Positions 1-8,682 of a stretch of 64,000 nt of DNA are shown in pieces (position 1 is the first letter of the stretch; each line of letters opens with the position of its first letter). This stretch comes from a virus. A program made the position numbers and the translations under genes. The DNA is taken from positions 25,864 to 89,863 of the IMG/VR virus record IMGVR_UViG_3300027777_000031. The stretch is one strand, 5' to 3'. The notes below the pieces were generated by a model. The model did no database searches, was not told where the DNA came from, and saw nothing but the letters and a program-made list of their open reading frames with translations.

Positions 1-508
1 CCTTAAATTGGTTTTCTAAATGAACAATCAATTCCTCAGGACTATATTGTAGAACATCAAAGTAATGTCCGTTCTTCTCCACATTACTCTCCTTTAAAAC
101 CTGATATATCGCAGTTCTGAAATTAGAGATTAGTTTATAGAGGGGGTCAGACGATTTACGATTTCTTTCGTAATCACGTTTTATTTGACGAATTTTATCT
201 ACATTATTTTCTCGGTACTCTTTAATATATTCATTCCATTTATCTTTGTTATTTTCATACCAAATTTTATGTTTTTTAGATAATTTTTCTTTATTTTTTT
301 CTCTGTATTTTTTATCAGCAACTTTTTTACCCCCAATATTTCTTCTACCGGATGGACCAAGAACAACACCATTATCTCTTAATGTATTTAGAACAATTGT
401 TTTATGTATTTTTAATTTTTCACTAATAGTGGGGGAACCTAATAAATCTTCAGTATAAAGTTTTATGATTTCACTGACCTGTGATTCTGTTAATTCTATT
501 TTTCTCAT
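1..508 (-). CDS. HNH-like homing endonuclease family protein, 3' end outside window
   Basis: An open frame runs from an ATG at 508 to the window edge, so the C-terminus is missing. The N-terminus (MRKIELTESQ) looks like a helix-turn-helix region and is followed by a Lys/Asn-rich stretch with repeated YxENN and KEYREN blocks. The last visible part, YSPEELIVHLENQF, resembles CSPEYLKEYLEQKF in the HNH protein at 41859, which goes on to an HNH nuclease motif. I infer a free-standing HNH endonuclease next to the capsid gene. The nuclease motif itself lies outside the window. Confidence 0.6.
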   Translation of the reverse strand, partial: MRKIELTESQVSEIIKLYTEDLLGSPTISEKLKIHKTIVLNTLRDNGVVLGPSGRRNIGGKKVADKKYREKNKEKLSKKHKIWYENNKDKWNEYIKEYRENNVDKIRQIKRDYERNRKSSDPLYKLISNFRTAIYQVLKESNVEKNGHYFDVLQYSPEELIVHLENQFK

Positions 509-569
509 ATTAATAAATATAATATATTTGTCCAAAAAATCAACTATAACAAAATTAAAATAAAAAAAA

Positions 570-592
570 GGGACATATAGTCCCTTTTTGTT
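570..592 (-). terminator. Intrinsic terminator of the capsid gene
   Basis: GGGAC-ATATA-GTCCC hairpin (570-584) followed on the minus strand by a run of T. It lies just after the capsid stop codon. Its mirror form could also stop plus-strand transcription. Confidence 0.75.
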
Positions 593-611
593 AAATATTT
601 TAAGATTTTGA

Positions 612-2459
612 TTATCTCAATTCTCTTAAATCGAATGTTCTAACACCATCAACAGTAATTCTTCCGTAAAAGCGATTGTTGACCATCTTCTTAGCGTAAC
701 GGGTCATAATACCTTTTATCGGTGTAAAGTTGAATGGGTTGTACATTGTTGGAGTTAATTGTAACGGTACATACGGTGCGTAGATGTATCCTGTGTCTAA
801 CAATGATGTTCCTTTGTGTCCTACTAACACTGTGTTAGCTGGGAAGTAAGGGTCACGGTAAACTTGGTAACGTCCTGCTAATGTTCCAACTCTCTCAATA
901 CCCATATTGTATTGGTCTTGCTCAGGAGACGCGTTAGATACGTGGAAGTATTCTAAATCGTCAAAGATAGCAGAGATTTCAGAAGAAACCACAATCCAGT
1001 TAGCACCACCTCTTAAAGTAGATTTGTGGATTTGAGCTGATAATTGGTTAATCGCTGTGATTAACGTTTGGTTCCAGTCTTTTTGAGTGTAGTTTGTAGT
1101 TGCAGAAATTCTTCTCCATCCGTTGTAATCCCATCTTAAAGTCCAAGCTGCACCTTTACGTAAATCTCTTAAGATTTCACGGTCGATTTCAGCCGCAACT
1201 TGTTCAGATAATAAAGCTGTTAATTCAGCTTCAGCATCGATGTTATGGAAAGCCGCAACGTCTTGAGCTAACTCAGGAGACCATTGTGCTCTTAATTTTC
1301 TTTCAGTTACAGAAACTGTTACAGAATCTAAGTCGAAAGAAACCTCACCGATTTTATCTTCGAATTCTAATTCTTCGTAACGTCTGAATACCGCTTTAAT
1401 GTTAGTTTGACTCGCTGATACACCACTCCAAGTAGCTGCTAATAAAGTAGCTCCTGAGTATCCATCAGGTGTTGATTGACTACAAGATACACATACAGGT
1501 ACTTGAGTATCAATTTCTAAGTAAATAGTACCTTGTGCAGAACAGATATTTTTGAATGAACCTCCATTACCATCTGATGCCCAAGAAGTTTGACTTGTAC
1601 TACCATATTGAACAATTCCTTGACCATATTTTTGAGTAACAACTCTAAATAATAAGTTAGTAAATGTATTTGTTCCTAATTGAGCCGCAACTGCCGCGTT
1701 ATCAGTATACAATTTAAGACCTGATAAGAATTCTTCAGTATCCATTTCTTGACCCATAGGACCAATTAATTTTCCATCACCTGTGTTAGAGAAACCTGAC
1801 ATAGCGATTAAGATTTTTCTAAATTCAGTGTTTGCTGTTGTAGTATATGCTGCAGGAATTAACGCTCCATTAGACCATTGTACTGTAGTACAAGATGCTG
1901 TAATAGCTGACCATCTACCTTTAGAATAATCAAATAAACCTTCAGGGTCTAAACCTGGTTCAGTTCCTTCGTAGAATAAATCATAAAGGTTTTTTTGGTA
2001 AGCACCTGTGTCAGTACCATAACCAGCACCCGGATTACCAGGATAGTTACCCGGAGAACCTACCGGTGCGTAGTGTTGACCTGAATTAGCCTCAATACCA
2101 TTTGCAGAAGTCGCTCCTGTATATCCTTGAATTTTAGGTACAAAGAAGAATAATTTACCGATTGGTAAATTCATTGCTTGTACAGATACGATTTCATTCG
2201 CTAATAATTTAGAGAATACTCTTCTTACGATAGGGAAAACAACAGTTTCAAAAGCTCCGTTAGAACCTTCACCTGTAGCTTCGTTTATCAAGAAAGACGC
2301 TTGGTTCTCATATAACTGAGCTACGTTTTCTCTCATATGTCCTTTAAGACCTTCTAGGAATCCTAATTTATCCCATTTGTTGATTGTGTCTTCTTTAATA
2401 ACTTTAAGGTGTTTTAACCCAATGTTACCTACAAGACCTGATTCTAATAATGCTCCCAT
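612..2459 (-). CDS. Major capsid protein, T4 gp23 type
   Basis: This 615-residue protein builds the head shell. The middle of the protein carries the gp23 signature region: KLRAQWSPELAQD, then FHNIDAEAELTALL and EIDREILRDL. The C-terminus (TRYAKKMVNNRFYGRI) is also gp23-like. Gene order protease-scaffold-capsid matches T4 genes 21-22-23. The N-terminal part contains HLKVIKED, a possible (I/L)xE site for the prohead protease, as in T4 where gp23 is cleaved during maturation. The start has an A-rich leader and no Shine-Dalgarno sequence. A terminator follows directly. Confidence 0.93.
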   Translation of the reverse strand: MGALLESGLVGNIGLKHLKVIKEDTINKWDKLGFLEGLKGHMRENVAQLYENQASFLINEATGEGSNGAFETVVFPIVRRVFSKLLANEIVSVQAMNLPIGKLFFFVPKIQGYTGATSANGIEANSGQHYAPVGSPGNYPGNPGAGYGTDTGAYQKNLYDLFYEGTEPGLDPEGLFDYSKGRWSAITASCTTVQWSNGALIPAAYTTTANTEFRKILIAMSGFSNTGDGKLIGPMGQEMDTEEFLSGLKLYTDNAAVAAQLGTNTFTNLLFRVVTQKYGQGIVQYGSTSQTSWASDGNGGSFKNICSAQGTIYLEIDTQVPVCVSCSQSTPDGYSGATLLAATWSGVSASQTNIKAVFRRYEELEFEDKIGEVSFDLDSVTVSVTERKLRAQWSPELAQDVAAFHNIDAEAELTALLSEQVAAEIDREILRDLRKGAAWTLRWDYNGWRRISATTNYTQKDWNQTLITAINQLSAQIHKSTLRGGANWIVVSSEISAIFDDLEYFHVSNASPEQDQYNMGIERVGTLAGRYQVYRDPYFPANTVLVGHKGTSLLDTGYIYAPYVPLQLTPTMYNPFNFTPIKGIMTRYAKKMVNNRFYGRITVDGVRTFDLRELR

Positions 2460-2494
2460 TTTTTTGGTTTTTATTAATTTTAATTTATTTATTT

Positions 2495-4051
2495 TTATTT
2501 TATTTTTGTCATTAAATCTTTCATTCTTAAGAACTGTGGATTCTCATATGTTTTAGATTCAATTAAGTTAACTGCTCCTGTAGAAGGTGATTTTGCAATT
2601 GTTCTCTCGATTGACTCATTCATAGATTGAGTTTTAGTTCCTGCAGATAATTCGTTTTTAACAACTTGATATAAATTTTTAGATTCTTTAATAGTTTCAA
2701 CACTATCAAATCTTCTTAAAATGTTAATTTTTTCTTGTTTTGATGTTGAGTGTTCAGTGAACAAACGTGTAGCGTAAGCTAAGTTTGAGTTGAATACCGC
2801 AACCTCGTTTAATTTACTTCTAAAAACATTAAGTGCTTTTCTGTATTCTTCATTTTTTTCTCTAAGAATTTGTAATTCTTTGTTTGAAGAACTTTCTTTA
2901 ATATTCGCATTAAAACTTGAATGAGCAAATGGTTTAGGTAAACCACCTTTTCTGAAATTAGACCCCATACCTAAAGTACGAACTCCTTCTTTAGTTTCAG
3001 ATTTTTTCACAATAGGTTTTTTTGTTACTTCTTCTTTAGACTCAACTTTTTTAACCATTTTGTTTTTACCTAATTTATTACCAGCGTTTTCACCTTCTTT
3101 ATATTCAAATTTAGGTTTTCCGGTAAATCTTGTAGGTTTAGCGTGGTCAGCGTGTTTCAACTTTGTTGGAGTTGCAAAACCATCACCTAAACTTGGATTT
3201 TTGTCGTATTTGAATTTAGATGGATTTCCAATGTTTTTACCAACAGGTTTTACAGACATTTTTTTAGATTCAGATTCGTAGATAGATTCATCCATCTCTT
3301 CTTCATCCTCTTCATCATCCATTTCGATTTCATAAACGATTTCATCGTCCATATCATCTTCTTCATCCATTTCAAAATCTTTGTAGTGTCCATCACGTCT
3401 TTTAAAATCGTGGTCATTTCCACCCCATTCTTCGTCTTCGTCGTCCATATCTTCATCATCAGAACTAAACATTCTTTCAACAATACTTTCGATAGTTTCA
3501 CCATCCATATCGTCTTCATCCATATCGTCTTCATCCATTTCTTCCCAAGACTCGTCCATTTCTTCTTCTTCACCTTCACCAACAATCATATACTCTTTAC
3601 CGGTTCCCTCATCTTTTAAGTGAGTGTTTCCTTTGTCGTCTTTTGTAACAACAATGTTATCATCCGGTCCCATAAGTTGAAATACTCTAAGTACTTCTTC
3701 ATCGTCAGCATCAGTTAAGTCGATAGTGTCTTCGTCGTCCATATCTTCTTCGTCGTCACCGTCTTCATCTGAGTCGTCAGTATCATCAGTATCAATTTCG
3801 TCACCGTCATCTTCTGCATCATCACCAAATTTAATATCGGCGATATCCTCAGAACCTTCAGGTCCTTCCATTTCAACGTCATCAGTTTCAACCTCATCAT
3901 CTGCTTGTTCAGTTAGAGATTCTTTTACTAGGTCTTTGATTTCTTGTTTCATAGTAGAAGCAAGTATTCCTTTTGCGTTTTCAGCTACCGCTTCTTCCAA
4001 ATTTTTCATTTGGATGATAGCCTCTTCAACTAAAGATTTTTCTTTTGCCAT
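2495..4051 (-). CDS. Acidic prohead core / scaffold protein
   Basis: The protein has 518 residues. Residues about 50-270 are extremely rich in Asp and Glu with Met (EEDMDDEDTIDL, DEDDMDEDDMDGE). A basic middle (about 275-380, KKxVKPVGKN, KPTRFTGKPK) and a helical C-terminal third (ELQILREKNEEYRKALNVFRSKLNEV) follow. Position between protease and capsid genes is that of T4 gp22, the core that shapes the prohead and is degraded by gp21. The helical C-terminus would fit that role. Sequence alone does not prove homology because of low complexity. A candidate late motif lies 24 bases upstream of the start. Confidence 0.7.
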   Translation of the reverse strand: MAKEKSLVEEAIIQMKNLEEAVAENAKGILASTMKQEIKDLVKESLTEQADDEVETDDVEMEGPEGSEDIADIKFGDDAEDDGDEIDTDDTDDSDEDGDDEEDMDDEDTIDLTDADDEEVLRVFQLMGPDDNIVVTKDDKGNTHLKDEGTGKEYMIVGEGEEEEMDESWEEMDEDDMDEDDMDGETIESIVERMFSSDDEDMDDEDEEWGGNDHDFKRRDGHYKDFEMDEEDDMDDEIVYEIEMDDEEDEEEMDESIYESESKKMSVKPVGKNIGNPSKFKYDKNPSLGDGFATPTKLKHADHAKPTRFTGKPKFEYKEGENAGNKLGKNKMVKKVESKEEVTKKPIVKKSETKEGVRTLGMGSNFRKGGLPKPFAHSSFNANIKESSSNKELQILREKNEEYRKALNVFRSKLNEVAVFNSNLAYATRLFTEHSTSKQEKINILRRFDSVETIKESKNLYQVVKNELSAGTKTQSMNESIERTIAKSPSTGAVNLIESKTYENPQFLRMKDLMTKIK

Positions 4052-4074
4052 TGTTTTTATATAGTTTTTAATAT

Positions 4075-4082
4075 ATAAATAT
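4075..4082 (-). promoter_or_regulatory. Candidate late promoter motif ATATTTAT (scaffold/capsid)
   Basis: Read on the minus strand, ATATTTAT lies about 24 bases upstream of the scaffold start and downstream of the terminator of the preceding gene. It is one of about 21 such motifs in the window, mostly before virion genes. Confidence 0.45.
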
Positions 4083-4175
4083 CTCCCAATATGAAAAAAG
4101 TTTAAATTAAACTTAAATCACATTAGGTTTTTTATACATTGATAAATATCACCATAAAATAAAAAGCATAAAAAA

Positions 4176-4194
4176 AGAGGACATATAGTCCTCT
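4176..4194 (-). terminator. Intrinsic terminator
   Basis: AGAGGAC-ATATA-GTCCTCT hairpin followed by T residues on the minus strand. It ends the unit holding the DUF4494-like gene and separates it from scaffold and capsid. Confidence 0.7.
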
Positions 4195-4218
4195 TTTATT
4201 TAATAATTAAGATTTTAA

Positions 4219-4428
4219 TTACTCAATAACTTCGTCGATTTTACTTTCAACAATTGATGTGATTCTCCACTCCATTGTGTAATGTTCAAAAACTTTAGTA
4301 ACTTTAGCCTCTACATCAGTAGGGTTGTAACCACTTACTAATTTTTCTTCTCTCATTTTTTTAATCTTTCCTGATTCGTTATCAACTGAATCTAAGGTAA
4401 CTTTTGCGATAAAATACTTTTCTTCCAT
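4219..4428 (-). CDS. DUF4494-like small protein
   Basis: The 69-residue product begins MEEKYFIAKVTLDS and has the pattern FIAKV...ESGKIKK..EEKLV...NPTDVEAKV of the DUF4494 family found in Bacteroidota and their phages. Function is unknown. It sits 14 bases downstream of the protease gene and upstream of a terminator, so it is probably co-transcribed with the protease. Confidence 0.65.
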   Translation of the reverse strand: MEEKYFIAKVTLDSVDNESGKIKKMREEKLVSGYNPTDVEAKVTKVFEHYTMEWRITSIVESKIDEVIE

Positions 4429-4442
4429 TTTTTGTTATTTAT

Positions 4443-5168
4443 TTAGTATCCCAAATAATCGTTTAATTTTTTCATTAAGTCAAGCGATTTGTTTCCGGAA
4501 TCTCCAACGTGTCTTTCAACACTCATTTTTTTCTCTTCTTCTAAGTTCTCATCGTATAGATGTTTGTCATCTTTATTTAAGAATAGATATGCTCCCGGAG
4601 TTGAAGGTGACGATACTAAGTCAAAACAGATTAATTCAAAATCATCCTGTACTTCATTTTGTTCCCCAATTTTTTTAAGTGACCCTACACCTCTTGAAGA
4701 GATACCTAACGTAACTCCTTGTCTAAGGTAGTTAGCGGCTAAGTCACCTTTGGTTGACACAATCCCTCTTTCGTGGAATCCCGGTGAAGTAAGTAATTTA
4801 ATCTTACCCATTAGGACATTACCTTCCCACCATACTTCAGTGATTGCGTGAGATACTCTATCTAAATCGATTAGAGATGATTCAGGGTGATTTAACTCAG
4901 ATAGAGCAGTTCCCTTCTTAATCATTTTTTTATAGTTCTCAGCCTCTCTTTTTAATATACGTTCAGGATATGTTCTACCATTTCTATTTGGGGTGTCATA
5001 TTTTTGTAATACGGCATAAAATTCAAATGGTTTTGAGTGGTCTAACATTTCGTTAGATTCTCTAATTAAAGTTTCATTACGAGTATCATTTGGGTTAACA
5101 TACCCTGCATCGTATTCAACTAATATACCTTTTCCTGATTCGTTCGGTTGTAATATTCTTAAACTCAT
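4443..5168 (-). CDS. Prohead core protease, T4 gp21 type
   Basis: The 241-residue protein carries the serine-protease signatures of phage prohead proteases: ELNHPESS with His94, and LGISSRGVG with Ser157/158. NRNGRTYPERIL (61-72) is also typical of the family. In T4 this enzyme cuts scaffold, capsid and internal proteins after (L/I)xE. It lies between portal-proximal genes and the scaffold/capsid pair, as in T4. A candidate late motif occurs at 5185-5192, 16 bases before the start. Confidence 0.9.
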   Translation of the reverse strand: MSLRILQPNESGKGILVEYDAGYVNPNDTRNETLIRESNEMLDHSKPFEFYAVLQKYDTPNRNGRTYPERILKREAENYKKMIKKGTALSELNHPESSLIDLDRVSHAITEVWWEGNVLMGKIKLLTSPGFHERGIVSTKGDLAANYLRQGVTLGISSRGVGSLKKIGEQNEVQDDFELICFDLVSSPSTPGAYLFLNKDDKHLYDENLEEEKKMSVERHVGDSGNKSLDLMKKLNDYLGY

Positions 5169-5184
5169 TTCAAATGTTTTATTT

Positions 5185-5192
5185 ATAAATAT
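5185..5192 (-). promoter_or_regulatory. Candidate late promoter motif (protease)
   Basis: ATATTTAT on the minus strand, 16 bases upstream of the protease ATG, inside a longer near-palindrome TATTTATAAATA. Confidence 0.45.
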
Positions 5193-5662
5193 TAAACATT
5201 CTCGGTTTGTAACGATTCTTCTATTAATTTGCTCTTTTTGGTTAGATAAAAATTAAAATTTTCATTGTTTAAAAAATTATCTTTAAAAATTTGATGTGTA
5301 ATTTGTTGTAACGATTCTTTGATTTCATTTCCTTTAAAATCCATATCTTCTTGGATTAGGTAAAAATTTATTTCAAGATTCATAAATGATTTTTTATTTA
5401 CATTTAGTCCGCTGGACCTTAAATCTAAATCTACTATAAATTTTTCATCAAAAATTTTTTTGTTTATTGTCTCGTAAATTGAGTGTTTGATACTTCTACT
5501 TAGGTTAAGGACTGTTCTTGTCCAATTATCACATTCATAAATTGGTTCGACCCAAGTTTGTATGTTTAAGTAGAGAGATTTGAGTTGGATTGAATCTACC
5601 GTTCCATATACAATTTTAGCTGTTTTGAATCCGTGTAGTAGAGAAGTTTTTCCCTTTTTCAT
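5192..5662 (-). CDS. Unknown head-region protein
   Basis: The product has 156 residues and no family that I recognise. It looks like a mixed alpha/beta soluble protein (KTAKIVYGTVDSIQLKSLYLNIQTWV; FMNLEINFYLIQEDMDF) with a polar C-terminus. Position between the bS21 gene and the protease suggests a structural or assembly role. The start has no Shine-Dalgarno sequence and no clear promoter close by. Confidence 0.6.
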   Translation of the reverse strand: MKKGKTSLLHGFKTAKIVYGTVDSIQLKSLYLNIQTWVEPIYECDNWTRTVLNLSRSIKHSIYETINKKIFDEKFIVDLDLRSSGLNVNKKSFMNLEINFYLIQEDMDFKGNEIKESLQQITHQIFKDNFLNNENFNFYLTKKSKLIEESLQTENV

Positions 5663-5734
5663 TAAATTTCATATTTTCCCGTTTATTTTTTAAAATAATA
5701 GGGATTTTTATGTGTAATGTCAAAACTTTTTTGT

Positions 5735-5740
5735 AGGAGG
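5735..5740 (+). promoter_or_regulatory. Strong Shine-Dalgarno site of the bS21 gene
   Basis: AGGAGG with optimal seven-base spacing to the ATG. All other starts inspected in the window have A-rich leaders with no such site. In Flavobacteria the host rpsU gene is likewise exceptional in keeping a strong site. Confidence 0.85.
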
Positions 5741-5747
5741 AAGATAT

Positions 5748-5951
5748 ATGTATTATATGATAATAGTAAAACTAAATAACAACGTAACGATTGAAAAGGC
5801 TTTAAAACTTTATAAAAGTAAAGTTATTAAGACTCGTCAAAGTGGGGAACTTTTTAAAAGAAAGGAATTTGTTAAGAAGTCTGTTATTAAGAGAAATGAA
5901 CTTTCTAAGGCTAAGTATGTCCAAAAAAAGTTCAATTCTGATAATGATTAA
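5748..5951 (+). CDS. rpsU: Ribosomal protein bS21 homologue
   Basis: The 67-residue basic protein aligns with Bacteroidota bS21: MIIVKLNNNVTIEKALKLYK near the start, then KTRQSGELFKRKEF and KKSVIKRNELSKAKYVQKK. bS21 binds the 30S platform near the 3' end of 16S rRNA. The gene is on the plus strand, alone among minus-strand head genes, and meets the next gene tail to tail. A strong AGGAGG (5735-5740) lies seven bases before this ATG. That spacing selects this start over the internal Met4, and no other gene here has such a site. Confidence 0.88.
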   Translation: MYYMIIVKLNNNVTIEKALKLYKSKVIKTRQSGELFKRKEFVKKSVIKRNELSKAKYVQKKFNSDND

Positions 5952-6667
5952 AGATTCTCTTTAAGATTCTTAAGTTTGAAGTACGTAAGTTTATCGTATT
6001 TTTCAGAAATCACTTTTGAAATAGTTTCATCAATTCTTGTTTGCATTGATTTATCAGTGCTAGCATCTTTCATTTCCGTTAGTTTCGTAACCACGCTTTC
6101 TTTGATTGTATTATATTTTTCATTCAATGTTGAATCGTCTTCTGATAACAAATCAATTAATTCTTTTTTATCCGATTCATTTAAACCATCAATATAACTT
6201 TTGATAGTTTTGTTTGCAACACTTACCATAGTTGATAATGGTAGGTCAATTCCTTCAGTTTTTGTGATTGGTAATTTTTTAAGAGATTCTGAAATAACTT
6301 TTCTACTTTTGATTTTAGATTCAATAGTTAAAACATCGTTAGAGAATAACGTATCAATATCTGTATAGTTATTTTCAACATTTTTATTTCCAACCCAAGC
6401 AACGATTTTGTTGATATCCGATTGTTTTATTTTGTTTACAGTATTCTCGTAAAGTTTAATACTCTCATTGATATAATCGTTACAGTAAGATTCACTTAAT
6501 GATTTTGGAGAACCCAATTCATCGTATAAGTAAAACAACTTGCAAATGTTTTTATTTTCAATAACAAGTTTCTTAAATGTTTTTAATTCGTTTTTGAATG
6601 TGTCGTTAGCGTATGATTCTAATAACACATTTTCTATTCTTGATTTTAGTAATCCAAAATTTTTCAT
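5948..6667 (-). CDS. Helical head-assembly protein, unknown family
   Basis: The product has 239 residues and is predicted mostly helical, rich in Lys, Glu, Ser and Ile (MKNFGLLKSRIENVLLES; DKSMQTRIDETISKVISEKYDKL). It lies directly downstream of the portal gene, where T4 has small prohead core proteins (gp67, gp68). That position is the only hint of function. Candidate late motif at 6682-6689, 14 bases before the start. Confidence 0.6.
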   Translation of the reverse strand: MKNFGLLKSRIENVLLESYANDTFKNELKTFKKLVIENKNICKLFYLYDELGSPKSLSESYCNDYINESIKLYENTVNKIKQSDINKIVAWVGNKNVENNYTDIDTLFSNDVLTIESKIKSRKVISESLKKLPITKTEGIDLPLSTMVSVANKTIKSYIDGLNESDKKELIDLLSEDDSTLNEKYNTIKESVVTKLTEMKDASTDKSMQTRIDETISKVISEKYDKLTYFKLKNLKENL

Positions 6668-6689
6668 ATCTAATTTTTATTATAAATAT

Positions 6690-8570
6690 CTAATCTTTTA
6701 GAAGTTTACCTAATTGTTCTTCAATATCTCCTAAAGAATTTTTTCCTTTGGATAAATCAATGTATGATTCATCTTCGGTTAATGATGCACTCTCAACTAA
6801 AATTTTTAAATTATCTCTCTTAAATGACTCAGGAGTTACTTCACCACCCGGTGCTGGTGCCGGAGCTTCAGGTGCCGGAGCTTCAGGTGCTCCTGCTTCA
6901 GGTGCTCCACCCGGTTCAGGTCCACCTAAACTTTCCATTCCTCCTCCGAAGCCTCCTCCTCCACCAGGAGGTGGTGGTGGGGATGACGGTGCCGCTCCAC
7001 CTGCAGTTGTACCTGAAGGAGCGTTACCGTATAATTTATCAATATTATCAAAGATTCCCGTATGAGTAATAATAGTTGCGGTGTTTGCTAATTCAGCTCC
7101 TACAGCCATCTCAATTCTTTGTTGTTGTAAATCAAGTTTAATTTCCTCATCTGAGAATCCTAAAATATGTTTCTTAGCCCACGATACAGATACCGGAGCG
7201 ATTCCCGCAATTGCTGCAACACCTTGTTGGTATAACGCAATTTTTTCTTTCCAAAGTTCAATTTTTAATAAATCGGCTTGTGATGATGGATTTGTTAACG
7301 CTAGTGTAAAGTTTGATAATTCATCTTCAAAACCTAATAGAAATAAATGAATGATTGCAATTTTATTTAATTCAGCAATCATAGATTTTTGAATTTTATT
7401 AATTGTTCTTGCAAAACGAATATCCATTAAAGATAAATTTTTACCATCACCAGCAGTTTCCTCAAAACCTAAGAACGCTTTTGGAACACGAAGTGCTGTT
7501 AATAATTTCTTTTGGATATATTCGATATCGGCAATTTCAGATAAGTTTGTTGCTCCCGGTAATGTATCAATTGGTGATGCGGCCGCTGGGTCTCTAACAG
7601 GAATAAAGTAATCTTGGTCAACGGCCATTTGATTAAATCTCATATCCACATTACCTGTTTTAGAATCCACAACTTGGTCTCTTTTAAATTTGTTCGCCAC
7701 ACGTTGTACATACGCTTCAACATCTTTATCATCCATATTCCCAACGAATACTTTGAATACACGTCTTTCAGGGGCTCTTGATGTTCTATAGATTAACATC
7801 GCGTCTTCAGACAACAATAATTGTTTCCAAATACGTCTTGCTTTTTCTAACATAGATGTTCCGTATGGGAGTTTTCTGTCATCACCTAATAATCTAAAGT
7901 GAGCAATCTCCCAAGAGTTGAACTCCATATCTTTGGCTTTCCATTTAAATCTTAGTCCTTTATTTTCCGCAGGTTCTTCAATATTTGCAGATTTGGCCGC
8001 CATACCTCTTTCCAAACGCTCAATTTCAATGTTTGGTAATTGCATACAACCAACAATACCTTTATCAGAATCCAATTTTAAATAAACAAAGTTATCACCA
8101 TATTTACAAGTATTTCTTGTCCACATAGTTAAGTTTGTATTGATATCTAATACATTGTTAAATAAATCGGCTAGTATGGATTTTATTCTTTTTGATTCGG
8201 AATAAATTTGTAACATATAACCATTCTCATCAACAGTTGTTGATTCTTCACCATAAATGTCTAACGCCGCTGATATTTCAGGGGTATATTCCATTGACTC
8301 GTAATCATAGAATGAAGCTAAACGAGTTGGTTCATAATAAACGGCTTGAGTATATAAGTTACTTTCAATTTTAGTCCATTGATTAGATAAATAAAAAGTT
8401 TGTTGAGCTTGTAATTTTTCTCTTTCATATTCGGCTTGAGAAGTAGTTTTTAATAACTCTTTTTTGTCAAGCTTATATGTTGGGTAGTCTTGATTTAATA
8501 GGGAATTTGGACCAAAGGCTCTTGATAACCTCTGCCAAACCGTTAAATCGTTATTTTGATTATTTTCCAT
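6690..8570 (-). CDS. Portal protein, T4 gp20 type
   Basis: The 626-residue protein forms the head vertex ring through which DNA passes. Typical gp20 features are visible: YESMEYTPEISAALDIYGEE (about 89-108), TPEI and WIEI-type segments, KYGDNFVYLKL, and the core RAPERRVFKVFVGNMDDKDVEAYV followed by GNVDMRFNQMAVDQDYFIPV. Residues about 525-590 are a Gly/Pro/Ala-rich low-complexity linker before a short acidic C-terminus. The gene lies downstream of the terminase gene, in T4 order. Candidate late motif at 8600-8607. Confidence 0.92.
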   Translation of the reverse strand: MENNQNNDLTVWQRLSRAFGPNSLLNQDYPTYKLDKKELLKTTSQAEYEREKLQAQQTFYLSNQWTKIESNLYTQAVYYEPTRLASFYDYESMEYTPEISAALDIYGEESTTVDENGYMLQIYSESKRIKSILADLFNNVLDINTNLTMWTRNTCKYGDNFVYLKLDSDKGIVGCMQLPNIEIERLERGMAAKSANIEEPAENKGLRFKWKAKDMEFNSWEIAHFRLLGDDRKLPYGTSMLEKARRIWKQLLLSEDAMLIYRTSRAPERRVFKVFVGNMDDKDVEAYVQRVANKFKRDQVVDSKTGNVDMRFNQMAVDQDYFIPVRDPAAASPIDTLPGATNLSEIADIEYIQKKLLTALRVPKAFLGFEETAGDGKNLSLMDIRFARTINKIQKSMIAELNKIAIIHLFLLGFEDELSNFTLALTNPSSQADLLKIELWKEKIALYQQGVAAIAGIAPVSVSWAKKHILGFSDEEIKLDLQQQRIEMAVGAELANTATIITHTGIFDNIDKLYGNAPSGTTAGGAAPSSPPPPPGGGGGFGGGMESLGGPEPGGAPEAGAPEAPAPEAPAPAPGGEVTPESFKRDNLKILVESASLTEDESYIDLSKGKNSLGDIEEQLGKLLKD

Positions 8571-8599
8571 ATTATAAATTTAATTATATTTTTTCTTAT

Positions 8600-8607
8600 A
8601 TAAATAC
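8600..8607 (-). promoter_or_regulatory. Candidate late promoter motif (portal)
   Basis: GTATTTAT on the minus strand, 29 bases upstream of the portal start. Confidence 0.4.
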
Positions 8608-8682
8608 TTGATAATTCTACATTCCACTTCCGTCATAATTATCGGTTGTTAATATTTCTAAAATTGTTCCGTTATAAAAAAG

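Noticed and set aside
3060-4064. Plus-strand frames opposite the scaffold gene, and extra minus frames inside it
   Set aside because: They are shadows of the Asp/Glu-rich repeats, with Ser/Phe-rich or Met/Lys/Trp-rich unnatural composition.
5748-5951. Host contamination as the source of bS21
   Set aside because: The gene is divergent, embedded between phage head genes, and overlaps the end of one of them.
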